A stretch of 5,624 nt of DNA from Desulfurococcaceae archaeon (GCA_020833085.1 JAJHQY010000036.1:1-5624), one strand, 5' to 3'; numbered from the stretch's first letter, positions 1 to 5,198 are shown. Program-made: numbers and translations. The notes: generated by a model not told the origin, from the sequence alone.

Positions 1-265
1 CAACTACTCTCACACCGATGTAGCTCTCGGGGCTCAAGTGCACTCTAAACCTGTGTAGTGTGTGAGTGTACCCAATGGCCTCATTCGAGTCGAAGACAAC
101 GTCGCCCGGTACGTCCCCAAAGACCCCTCCAAGCACACTAGTAACTAGCTCCCTCACCTCGGGGACAGCTCTCACCTCTAGACCCGTCAGTGGGCAGTCA
201 ACTACTCTAGCAATACCCTTAAACTCGAGGCCAAGAGAGCTAGTCTCGTAGCAAGCCCGGATCAA
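1..265 (-). CDS. Unrecognised protein, N-terminal 88 codons (partial, runs off the left edge)
   Basis: An open minus-strand frame starts at a TTG (263-265) and continues past base 1. The TTG lies six bases after an in-frame TGA and is preceded, seven bases away, by GGGTG (273-277), the same ribosome-site pattern as other genes here, so the start is fairly secure. The visible protein begins MIRACYETSSLGLEFKG and contains DCPLTGLEVRAVPEVRELV (about residues 23-41) and DVVFDSNEAIGYTHTLHRFR (about 57-76). It looks soluble, with no membrane segment or signal peptide. I do not recognise the family and assign no function. It lies in the same direction as, and 166 bp beyond, the ECF importer genes, but has its own TATA-like sequence, so it may be a separate transcription unit. 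The plus-strand open frame over the same bases is an antisense shadow. Confidence 0.65.
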   Translation of the reverse strand, partial: MIRACYETSSLGLEFKGIARVVDCPLTGLEVRAVPEVRELVTSVLGGVFGDVPGDVVFDSNEAIGYTHTLHRFRVHLSPESYIGVRVV

Positions 266-272
266 AGCTCAG

Positions 273-277
273 CACCC
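273..277 (-). promoter_or_regulatory. Ribosome binding site GGGTG for the left-edge gene
   Basis: GGGTG on the minus strand sits seven bases before TTG 265. It matches the crenarchaeal 16S 3'-end complement (GGTGA core) and decides the choice of the TTG start, since no ATG or GTG lies between it and the upstream in-frame stop. Confidence 0.5.
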
Positions 278-300
278 AGCGCGTACTTAGCACTCAAATA

Positions 301-312
301 CTCGAATTCGAG
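301..312. promoter_or_regulatory. 12-bp perfect palindrome, candidate operator
   Basis: CTCGAATTCGAG is a perfect palindrome. Read on the minus strand it lies directly downstream of the TATA-like AAATTTAA complement (313-320) and upstream of the predicted transcription start (about 290) of the left-edge gene. Between TATA box and start is where archaeal repressors commonly bind. The binding protein is unknown, and a chance 12-bp palindrome cannot be excluded. Confidence 0.35.
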
Positions 313-320
313 AAATTTAA
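313..320 (-). promoter_or_regulatory. TATA-like box of the left-edge gene
   Basis: TTAAATTT on the minus strand is an AT-rich box about 51 bp before the TTG at 265. A start about 26 bp downstream would give a leader of roughly 25 nt that includes the GGGTG ribosome site. This is consistent spacing but a moderate match only. Confidence 0.4.
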
Positions 321-330
321 CAAAATTCAT

Positions 331-397
331 TGCGAGCACTGCGAGTGGGAGGTCGAGTAGTAAATTCCCACTACGTTACGTGGACGTAGCGCTCGCA
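331..397. repeat. Nested inverted repeats (possible structured RNA or terminator)
   Basis: This 67-bp stretch folds on either strand. The outer arms are TGCGAGC (331-337) and GCTCGCA (391-397). Inner arms are AGTGGGA (344-350) with TCCCACT (366-372), and CTACGT (371-376) with ACGTAG (384-389). The last two pairs share two bases, so they compete or pack as a three-way junction. It lies 34 bp beyond the EcfT stop. Read on the minus strand it is followed by a T-rich run (ATTTTGTT), which would suit a terminator or leader element for the importer operon. It fits no tRNA, C/D-box or H/ACA pattern I can see. The pairing is read directly; function is a guess. Confidence 0.4.
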
Positions 398-430
398 CTG
401 TAAGTAGCTCGCCCTCAGAGTTCACAGCGC

Positions 431-1129
431 TTACTGCAGAGCTAGGAGTAGTATTGTGAGAGACGCGGCGACTAGAACTAGAGAGTGAACGATTGATCTG
501 GGTAGAGGTATCTGCGTTTTTGACTTAACGCGTAGTCTCCAGTACGAGTACTCTTCTATAAACCACCCCGCTTCAATAATACTAGCTGTCGCGGGTGGAA
601 TCCTACTAGTAATTTTCTCTCTCTTCAAGTACCCAACAGCTACTGAGTCGGTGAAGTTCCTCAGTCCTAGAGGCATGAGTCTCCAGACTAGTAGTGGGTA
701 CGAGGAGAAGTGCTTAGCGCCTAGTGTGTGTAGAGCGTTGTAGAGCTCTACTGGAGAGATCATGTTGAACACGAGTACTACTCCAAAGGCAACCGCGGTG
801 GCCCTGGCCACTACGAGGAGGGCTTGTAGGGGGGTCATAGTGTAGAGGCCTGTGAGAGAGAGTAGGTACGCGGAGCCCGCTAAGTAGGCGCTCACGAGGC
901 TTACTAGTGTGAGAGCCGCTACAACCCACTCGAAACCAGCGTGTAGAACCCCCAGGGCTACTAGTAGTGGCAGTAGAGTAGGGGACTTCTCCGGGTTTAC
1001 CGTGTAAGCGACTACTAGGCTAGTCGTGAACAGTATTTTCGAAGCCGCGTGGGCTCTTCTAAGCCCAGTGTCTCCTGTGAGGAAAATAGACTTGTACACT
1101 GTGTTTACAAGCCACGTGAAGAAGCCCAC
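431..1129 (-). CDS. ecfT: ECF transporter transmembrane (T) component, EcfT/CbiQ family
   Basis: This is the membrane scaffold of an energy-coupling-factor importer, which joins the ATPases to the substrate-binding S protein. Numbered from GTG 1129 (232 aa), hydrophobic segments lie near residues 29-44, 51-65, 67-94 (probably two passes), 101-125 and 214-232. A polar cytoplasmic region at about 127-212 sits before the last helix, the usual EcfT layout. WRLMPLGLRNFTDSVAVGYL matches the family's R..P.....A region. The usual two Ala-Arg-Gly/Ser coupling motifs are not seen; LKRE (168-171) and WRLR (197-200) stand where they should be. The GTG at 1138 directly abuts the EcfA stop and gives three more residues, but AGGTG (1136-1140) lies six bases before GTG 1129, so 1129 is preferred. 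It is the last gene of the S-A-T set and probably translationally linked to ecfA. Substrate specificity is not encoded here. Confidence 0.85.
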   Translation of the reverse strand: MGFFTWLVNTVYKSIFLTGDTGLRRAHAASKILFTTSLVVAYTVNPEKSPTLLPLLVALGVLHAGFEWVVAALTLVSLVSAYLAGSAYLLSLTGLYTMTPLQALLVVARATAVAFGVVLVFNMISPVELYNALHTLGAKHFSSYPLLVWRLMPLGLRNFTDSVAVGYLKREKITSRIPPATASIIEAGWFIEEYSYWRLRVKSKTQIPLPRSIVHSLVLVAASLTILLLALQ

Positions 1130-1135
1130 AGCGCA

Positions 1136-1140
1136 CACCT
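1136..1140 (-). promoter_or_regulatory. Ribosome binding site AGGTG of ecfT
   Basis: AGGTG spans the TAG stop of ecfA and sits six bases before GTG 1129. It favours 1129 over the GTG at 1138, which lies inside this motif. The stop codon of ecfA thus overlaps the ecfT ribosome site, implying coupled translation. Confidence 0.45.
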
Positions 1141-2434
1141 AGGTCTTGAGCTCTACTCGCAGATCAGCTCTCTTAACAGCTCTCTCGTCGTGCGTGGCAA
1201 TGACGACGGCCTTACCGCTCTCGGCCAGGGCTTCTAGCACTTCGAGTACTAGTAGCGCCGACTCGTAGTCGAGACCTCCCGTCGGCTCGTCTACAAAGTA
1301 CCCTGCGAAGTCGTAGAGGTAAGCCGAGGCCAGCGCGACTCTCCTCCTCTCACCACTACTCAACCTAGCCAGCGGCTTGTCTAGTACGCGCTTAACTCCA
1401 AAGTACTCCGCCGCGTCGAGTACTCGGGACTCGTCGCCTCTAGCCGCTAGTAGTAACTCCTCTCGTGGAGTGGGCATAGTGAAGTAGAGTAGCGGGTTCT
1501 CCGGTACGTAGATAGCGGGCCCGCTCCTCGCGACGAGCCCTCTACTGGGCTTTAAGACTCCCGAGGAGACTTTGAGTAGAGTCGTCTTGCCAGAGCCGTT
1601 AGGCCCGGTTACAGCTGTTAGAACACCCTTCTCGAAGACCAGGTCTACGCCTCTCAGCACGTAGTCTCCTCCAGGGTACTTGAACCAGACACCTCTGAGC
1701 TCGGCGTAGACTCCTCTACTAGTCCTGGGCGCGCGGGGTGCGGGGGCGCGATTAGTAAGCTCCTCGACTACTCTGCGAGACCACTCACCATAGTACAGCA
1801 CTCCACCCCCCTCTAGGACTAGTAGTCTCGGCTCGAAGTCCTCCCAGAAGAGCGGGTTGTGGTCTACGAGGAGGACAGCAACGCCCTCTCCGAGAGCGGC
1901 CTCGACAATTCTCTTCGCACTAGTTCTCGAGGCCTCGTCTAAGTAGACTAGCGGCTCGTCGAGTACTAGTACTCTCGCACCGCGCAGTGAGAGCTCGGCC
2001 CACAGCACTCTCTGAACCTCCCCAGCGCTGAGAGTGTGAGCTAGTCTGTTAGCTAGGTGCAGTAAGCCCCTCGCCGCGAAGTCCGCTCTAGTGCACAGCC
2101 TCCCGTCTAGTGCCAGTGCGTGGCAGATCTCGGCGTGGACAGTATAGCCTATAATGGCGTACCAGGGCTCTTGTGGAATGTACATTAAACAGCTGTAGAT
2201 GTCCTCGGGTCTCGCTTCAGCTATGTTGCGTCCACACAGGTGCACTGCCCCCCTGATATACCCGCCAACAGCACTAATAGTCCCAGTTACAGCCCTTACG
2301 AGAGTAGTCTTGCCACTACCAGACCTCCCAGTGACTACTAGCACTTCTCCCTCACTTAGACTGAACTCCACGCCTCTCAGGACGAAACCACTAGTATACC
2401 CACACTCAGCTATACTAGCTCTCACTAGGCTCAA
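1139..2434 (-). CDS. ecfA: Fused double ATPase of an ECF transporter (EcfA1-EcfA2 type)
   Basis: This is the cytoplasmic ATP-hydrolysing subunit that powers import, with two ABC domains in one 431-residue chain. Domain 1 (about 1-225): Walker A GRSGSGKTT 36-44, Q-loop Q88 in IPQEP, signature LSAGEVQRV 135-143, Walker B VLVLDEP with catalytic E160, D-loop YLDE 164-167, switch H192. A Pro/Ala/Arg-rich linker (about 229-240) follows. Domain 2 (about 243-431): Walker A GPNGSGKTT 277-285, signature LSSGERRRV 358-366, Walker B FVDEP with E383, D-loop GGLD 386-389, switch H415. The Q-loop glutamine of domain 2 is glutamate (E312, in VPENP). All other catalytic residues are present in both halves, so two working sites are expected. 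The TTG start at 2434 is chosen because GGTG (2442-2445) lies seven bases upstream and no other start codon occurs in the open frame behind it. It follows the S gene by 70 bp and abuts ecfT. Confidence 0.93.
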   Translation of the reverse strand: MSLVRASIAECGYTSGFVLRGVEFSLSEGEVLVVTGRSGSGKTTLVRAVTGTISAVGGYIRGAVHLCGRNIAEARPEDIYSCLMYIPQEPWYAIIGYTVHAEICHALALDGRLCTRADFAARGLLHLANRLAHTLSAGEVQRVLWAELSLRGARVLVLDEPLVYLDEASRTSAKRIVEAALGEGVAVLLVDHNPLFWEDFEPRLLVLEGGGVLYYGEWSRRVVEELTNRAPAPRAPRTSRGVYAELRGVWFKYPGGDYVLRGVDLVFEKGVLTAVTGPNGSGKTTLLKVSSGVLKPSRGLVARSGPAIYVPENPLLYFTMPTPREELLLAARGDESRVLDAAEYFGVKRVLDKPLARLSSGERRRVALASAYLYDFAGYFVDEPTGGLDYESALLVLEVLEALAESGKAVVIATHDERAVKRADLRVELKT

Positions 2435-2441
2435 TAGTAAA

Positions 2442-2445
2442 CACC
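2442..2445 (-). promoter_or_regulatory. Ribosome binding site GGTG of ecfA
   Basis: GGTG on the minus strand lies seven bases before TTG 2434 and decides that start. It partly overlaps a CCACGTGG palindrome (2444-2451), to which I attach no function. Confidence 0.5.
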
Positions 2446-2504
2446 ACGTGGAGATGTGTAAAAAGTAGCATTGAGGAGGGGGTTTTAGAGCTGTGCAGTG
2501 GCTC

Positions 2505-3242
2505 TTAGGACTTAACGTAGCCGGCTCTGCGCAGCCACGCCGCTAGTGGTATTGAAATCGACAAGCCCACTACTACTTGCCCAATGTTAACGGGAACCTC
2601 AAATATAGCGGCAGCGGGCTCTCTACCAGTTACTGGATTACTGTAGAAGTACTCGTAGAGGAAGTAGCCCAAGACCATGAGTGAGCCGGCTATAGCTAGC
2701 CCCGCTACTTCACCTGCAGTTACGTGTTTCTTCAGTAGAATAATGGCTATTAAAGCTCCTAGAAACACTCCAATAGCAATCCAGACGGCTACTGACACCT
2801 CAACGTATACTGGGCTGAGAGTAACGTGTAGCCACTTCTCGGGCCCAATGTATATCCCGCCAGCCCACAGGACTGCCGAGATAACTAAGAACACGACAGT
2901 GTAGATCGCGGCTACCAATGCGGCGTAGAGGGGACCGTGTCTACCGCGTAGTAGCCTCGTTAAGCGACCAGCTACGTAGCCCTCAATGAGCTTTATTACC
3001 AGTGTCCCGGGGGCGAATATAGCGTAGCCCGTTGAGAGGTCTGCTAGCGCTGCGCCAACACCCCCAGCTATGCCGGCTACTAGTGGAGTTGAGACGAGAG
3101 CGGCTAGGTATATCATTGACTCGCCAATGTTAAAGTAGCCGCCAGTAGCTGGCTGGTACACTTGAACTACTATAGTAGCCGCGTACACTAAAACCGTGAA
3201 GACGACGACTTCTACTACTCTGAACTCCCGTTTAGACGCCAA
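2505..3242 (-). CDS. ECF transporter substrate-binding S component (membrane protein)
   Basis: This integral membrane protein would bind the imported vitamin or related small molecule. Numbered from TTG 3242 (245 aa), it has about six or seven hydrophobic segments. The conserved S-component core is visible: GGYFNIGESMIYLAAL (34-49), a glycine/alanine-rich helix, then DLSTGYAIFAPGTLVIKLIEG (68-88), resembling the riboflavin-transporter-S superfamily (PF07155-like). EVPVNIGQ (215-222) resembles the family's last-helix motif. An extra central stretch with IYIGPEKW (130-137) makes it longer than the usual 170-200 residues. The substrate cannot be read from sequence; nothing here identifies riboflavin. 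GTG 3251 would add three residues, but GGGTG (3249-3253) lies six bases before TTG 3242, so TTG is preferred. It is the first gene of the importer operon, downstream of a palindromic promoter. Confidence 0.85.
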   Translation of the reverse strand: MASKREFRVVEVVVFTVLVYAATIVVQVYQPATGGYFNIGESMIYLAALVSTPLVAGIAGGVGAALADLSTGYAIFAPGTLVIKLIEGYVAGRLTRLLRGRHGPLYAALVAAIYTVVFLVISAVLWAGGIYIGPEKWLHVTLSPVYVEVSVAVWIAIGVFLGALIAIILLKKHVTAGEVAGLAIAGSLMVLGYFLYEYFYSNPVTGREPAAAIFEVPVNIGQVVVGLSISIPLAAWLRRAGYVKS

Positions 3243-3248
3243 CGTGAA

Positions 3249-3253
3249 CACCC
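3249..3253 (-). promoter_or_regulatory. Ribosome binding site GGGTG of the S component
   Basis: GGGTG lies six bases before TTG 3242. The competing GTG at 3251 is inside this motif and has no ribosome site of its own. The predicted transcription start (about 3256-3259) would leave a short leader containing the motif. Confidence 0.45.
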
Positions 3254-3278
3254 AGTACTCTACTACTTGAAGCGAGCT

Positions 3279-3287
3279 CTTAAAGTT
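3279..3287 (-). promoter_or_regulatory. TATA box of the ECF importer operon
   Basis: AACTTTAAG on the minus strand is centred about 41 bp before TTG 3242. A start about 26 bp downstream would fall on purines near 3256-3259. The box lies largely inside the downstream arm of the inverted repeat at 3279-3298, so a bound regulator would compete with TBP. Confidence 0.5.
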
Positions 3288-3298
3288 TGCACTTTAAG
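3279..3298. promoter_or_regulatory. Perfect inverted repeat over the ECF promoter, candidate operator
   Basis: The arms CTTAAAGT (3279-3286) and ACTTTAAG (3291-3298) are perfect complements around a TTGC spacer. A further ACTTT element (3303-3307, within AAACTTT 3301-3307) adds an outer pair with AAAGTTT (3282-3288). One arm is the TATA box. The whole 68- to 77-bp gap between the threonine-synthase-like regulator candidate and the S component is occupied by this promoter/operator arrangement. There is no T tract on the minus-strand side, so a terminator is unlikely. That the neighbouring wHTH protein binds here is inference. Confidence 0.5.
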
Positions 3299-3319
3299 GT
3301 AAACTTTCAGTGTAGTGGT

Positions 3320-4642
3320 CTACCTCGCCACGTAGTACTTCTTAACACCACTCTCAGTAGTGACCTTAACGAGGCCCATTTCAGCGAGCTCTTTTAAGTG
3401 CTGGTACACTGCTTGAGGAGAGATATTGAGTCCCAGTGACCGCCACACTTCGTAGCCCGTTAAACCCGGCTTGGACTTCAAGACCTCTATTATTAGTCTC
3501 TTAGTGACTCCTACAAAGGGCTCAGTGAATCTCCGGCGTAGTGGTCTAGTGTAGCTTGAAGCGGACTTCAATCCGTGACCAAACAGCACTAAAACGGCCT
3601 CGTCGAGGGGGTAGCGGTGAAAGCCTGCTAGTGAAACAGCAGAAGAGATCTCGGTGAAGAGGCCCTCGCTAGAGGTGAGCGCTTTAGCCGCTCTAATGGT
3701 CTCTCTAGACGTAACGACCACTACCTCCCCGGTCTCGGCAATAGCGCTGACTACGAAGTCGTAAATTAGTGGAGTACTATACCTCAGGCCTGGGTACGCT
3801 TCTTCTCTACACTTACTACTCACCCCGAAGTGCTCAGCGTACTTTGGATTACCACAGTGCTCAACTCCCACTAGTAGTGGTGTTCTCGAGATTAATCCGC
3901 GCTCAGCGAGCTCTCTAAACCCAATATACAGAGACAAGTACGTTAAGCCGCTCCCCAGCGGCACGTAGACGGCTCTGGGGGCTTTACCTAGTTGCCCCAC
4001 AATTTCGTATGCTAGAGTCTTCAAGCCCTCAATACTCAGAGTATTCCACGTACTAGTAGCATTATACAACCTCTTCTCTCTAGCTCTCTCCTCGACTTCT
4101 CTCACTAGTACGTCGATACTCTTGTCTTCTACTACGAGGCTGCCCCCGTAGACTTTAATTAGCAGGGCTTTCTCCCAGTCAATCCACGCGGGGGCGTGAA
4201 TTACGGCTTTTAACCCGGCCCTCGCGGAGTACGCGGCTACGCTGACCGCCATATTACCGTCACTCGCAGCTACAACCCCCTTAGCCCCGGTGCTAGTAGC
4301 GTGGCTCACTACAACGCTGGCCGCGCGATCTCTAATACTACCAGTGGGGTTTCTCCCCTCGTCTTTAAAGTAGACGCGTAACTCCCGCGCTACGCTAGTA
4401 GACTCAACGAGAGGAGTATTTCCCTCGCCCAGCGATACGATTTTACTTAGTGGTGGTAGGTCTGAGCAGTACTTCCAGACACCGGTTCCAGTGCACTCTC
4501 TCCTACTTCTACTTTTACTGTACTCGGCTCTCACAAAGCCCCCGCAGAGAGGGCACTTTACTCTGGGCTCGCTGTAAGTCTCTCCACAGCGCGTACACTT
4601 GAATACTAGTAACTCCGTCAAGGCGGCGAGAAGCCCTCCCAC
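3320..4642 (-). CDS. Threonine-synthase-like pseudoenzyme fused to a winged helix-turn-helix; putative regulator
   Basis: This 440-residue protein has three parts. An N-terminal zinc ribbon (CTRC 16-19, CPLC 30-33) is typical of archaeal threonine synthases. A fold-type II PLP-enzyme domain (about 68-360) has recognisable landmarks: GEGNTPL 72-78, KDEGRNPTGSIRDRA 93-107, SDGN 127-130 with AAYSARAGLKAV, EGLKT 205-209, PLGSG 228-232, TEISSAVSLAG 330-340 and FGHGLK 354-359. A C-terminal wHTH (about 376-440) carries the helix pair around NISPQAVYQHLKELAEMGLV. The lysine that anchors PLP in the family motif SFKDR is R104, GNGGN of the phosphate loop reads GSGLT (230-234), and the Thr/Ser of TGHGLK is F354. 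Threonine synthesis is therefore unlikely, and a ligand-sensing transcription factor fits better. GTG 4642 lies 27 bp after the centre of a TATA box, so a leaderless start is likely; TTG 4621 is an alternative. The ECF importer promoter lies just beyond its stop. Confidence 0.85.
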   Translation of the reverse strand: MGGLLAALTELLVFKCTRCGETYSEPRVKCPLCGGFVRAEYSKSRSRRECTGTGVWKYCSDLPPLSKIVSLGEGNTPLVESTSVARELRVYFKDEGRNPTGSIRDRAASVVVSHATSTGAKGVVAASDGNMAVSVAAYSARAGLKAVIHAPAWIDWEKALLIKVYGGSLVVEDKSIDVLVREVEERAREKRLYNATSTWNTLSIEGLKTLAYEIVGQLGKAPRAVYVPLGSGLTYLSLYIGFRELAERGLISRTPLLVGVEHCGNPKYAEHFGVSSKCREEAYPGLRYSTPLIYDFVVSAIAETGEVVVVTSRETIRAAKALTSSEGLFTEISSAVSLAGFHRYPLDEAVLVLFGHGLKSASSYTRPLRRRFTEPFVGVTKRLIIEVLKSKPGLTGYEVWRSLGLNISPQAVYQHLKELAEMGLVKVTTESGVKKYYVAR

Positions 4643-4665
4643 TCCTAGCTTGCTTGCACTCCGAG

Positions 4666-4672
4666 TTTTAAA
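4666..4672 (-). promoter_or_regulatory. TATA box of the threonine-synthase-like gene
   Basis: TTTAAAA on the minus strand directly follows the TGA stop of the Nudix gene. Its centre is 27 bp before GTG 4642, so transcription would begin at or next to the start codon, giving a leaderless message. The gene can thus be expressed independently of the Nudix gene. Confidence 0.55.
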
Positions 4673-5170
4673 TCACCCCGTAGTCTCGTGGTCTACTCCT
4701 TCTAGTGGAATGTACGTGAGTCCGTATTTCTCTATTCTCCAGAGTAGTCTCTTAACAGTCCTCGACACTCTAGGCGAGTTTGCGGCTTCTTCGAGCGTGA
4801 ACCACGATACAGCTCTCGCATCCCCTCCCGGTTTGAGCTCGCCTCGCACAGTACTCGGGTCGAACAAGACGTCTACTATAACGTAGTGGTATTTTACTCT
4901 GCCGCTCTCATCTCGCACAATATTATTGAGAATCCACAGTATGCCGAGAGGCTCGGCCTCGAGCCCCGTCTCCTCTAGTAGTTCTCTCCTAGCGGCGTCT
5001 CTAATTCTCTCTCCGGGCTCAATAACGCCGCCTGGAATAGACCACTTACCAGCACCTGGAGGGTAGGCCCTCTCGACAAGGAGAATTCTGTTACTATTAA
5101 TTAGCACCGCGCCAACAGCGGCTATGCTGTACTTTGGGTATTCACGCTCCACGAGGAGCACCCTCTCCAC
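4673..5170 (-). CDS. Nudix (MutT-like) hydrolase
   Basis: This 165-residue soluble protein belongs to the family that cleaves nucleoside diphosphates linked to another group, such as ADP-ribose, NADH or oxidised nucleotides. The complete Nudix box GX5EX7REUXEEXGU is present at residues 48-70: G48, E54, R62-E63, E66-E67, G69. These include the metal-binding glutamates, so it should be active. It is preceded by GKWSIPGG (41-48), the usual lead-in strand. The substrate is not determinable; an ADP-ribose or NAD-type pyrophosphatase is one possibility. GTG 5170 lies about 25 bp after the centre of a strong TATA box, so the message is probably leaderless; no GGTG-type site precedes it. It is divergent from the flavoprotein gene and ends 30 bp before the threonine-synthase-like gene, which has its own promoter. 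Confidence 0.9.
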   Translation of the reverse strand: MERVLLVEREYPKYSIAAVGAVLINSNRILLVERAYPPGAGKWSIPGGVIEPGERIRDAARRELLEETGLEAEPLGILWILNNIVRDESGRVKYHYVIVDVLFDPSTVRGELKPGGDARAVSWFTLEEAANSPRVSRTVKRLLWRIEKYGLTYIPLEGVDHETTG

Positions 5171-5190
5171 TAGGACTACTCACACTACTA

Positions 5191-5198
5191 TTTTTAAA
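5191..5198 (-). promoter_or_regulatory. TATA box of the Nudix gene
   Basis: TTTAAAAA on the minus strand is centred about 25 bp before GTG 5170, the spacing expected for a leaderless archaeal transcript. Being AT-rich, it may also serve the divergent flavoprotein gene. Confidence 0.6.

Noticed and set aside
66..251. Plus-strand open frame of 61 codons
   Set aside because: Low-complexity Ser/Thr/Pro-rich translation without a ribosome site; it is antisense to the better supported minus-strand gene starting at 265.
331..397. tRNA or C/D-box sRNA
   Set aside because: The 7-bp outer stem and length suggested a tRNA, but there is no T-loop TTCGA or anticodon arm on either strand, and no TGATGA/CTGA box pair.
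327..398. Tiny minus-strand frame GTG...TGA of 23 codons in the gap before the left-edge gene
   Set aside because: No GGTG-type ribosome site, and it coincides exactly with the inverted-repeat structure, which explains the sequence better.
714..929. Second minus-strand frame inside ecfT
   Set aside because: Arg/Ser/Pro-rich out-of-frame translation entirely inside a gene whose own frame encodes a proper membrane protein.
2199..2468. Plus-strand open frame of 89 codons over the EcfA N-terminus
   Set aside because: Antisense to conserved Walker A coding sequence; no ribosome site and no recognisable protein.
2484..2504. AGAGC/GCTCT hairpin after the S component as a terminator
   Set aside because: Only 5-bp arms with a 9-nt loop, followed by a C-rich and not T-rich stretch; the 70-bp gap to ecfA looks like ordinary operon spacing.
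3279..3298. Transcription terminator of the threonine-synthase-like gene
   Set aside because: The hairpin is perfect but no T-rich run follows on the minus strand; it overlaps a TATA box, so an operator is more likely.
4599..4886. Plus-strand open frame of 95 codons
   Set aside because: Antisense to the Nudix gene and to the start of the threonine-synthase-like gene; Ser-rich shadow composition.
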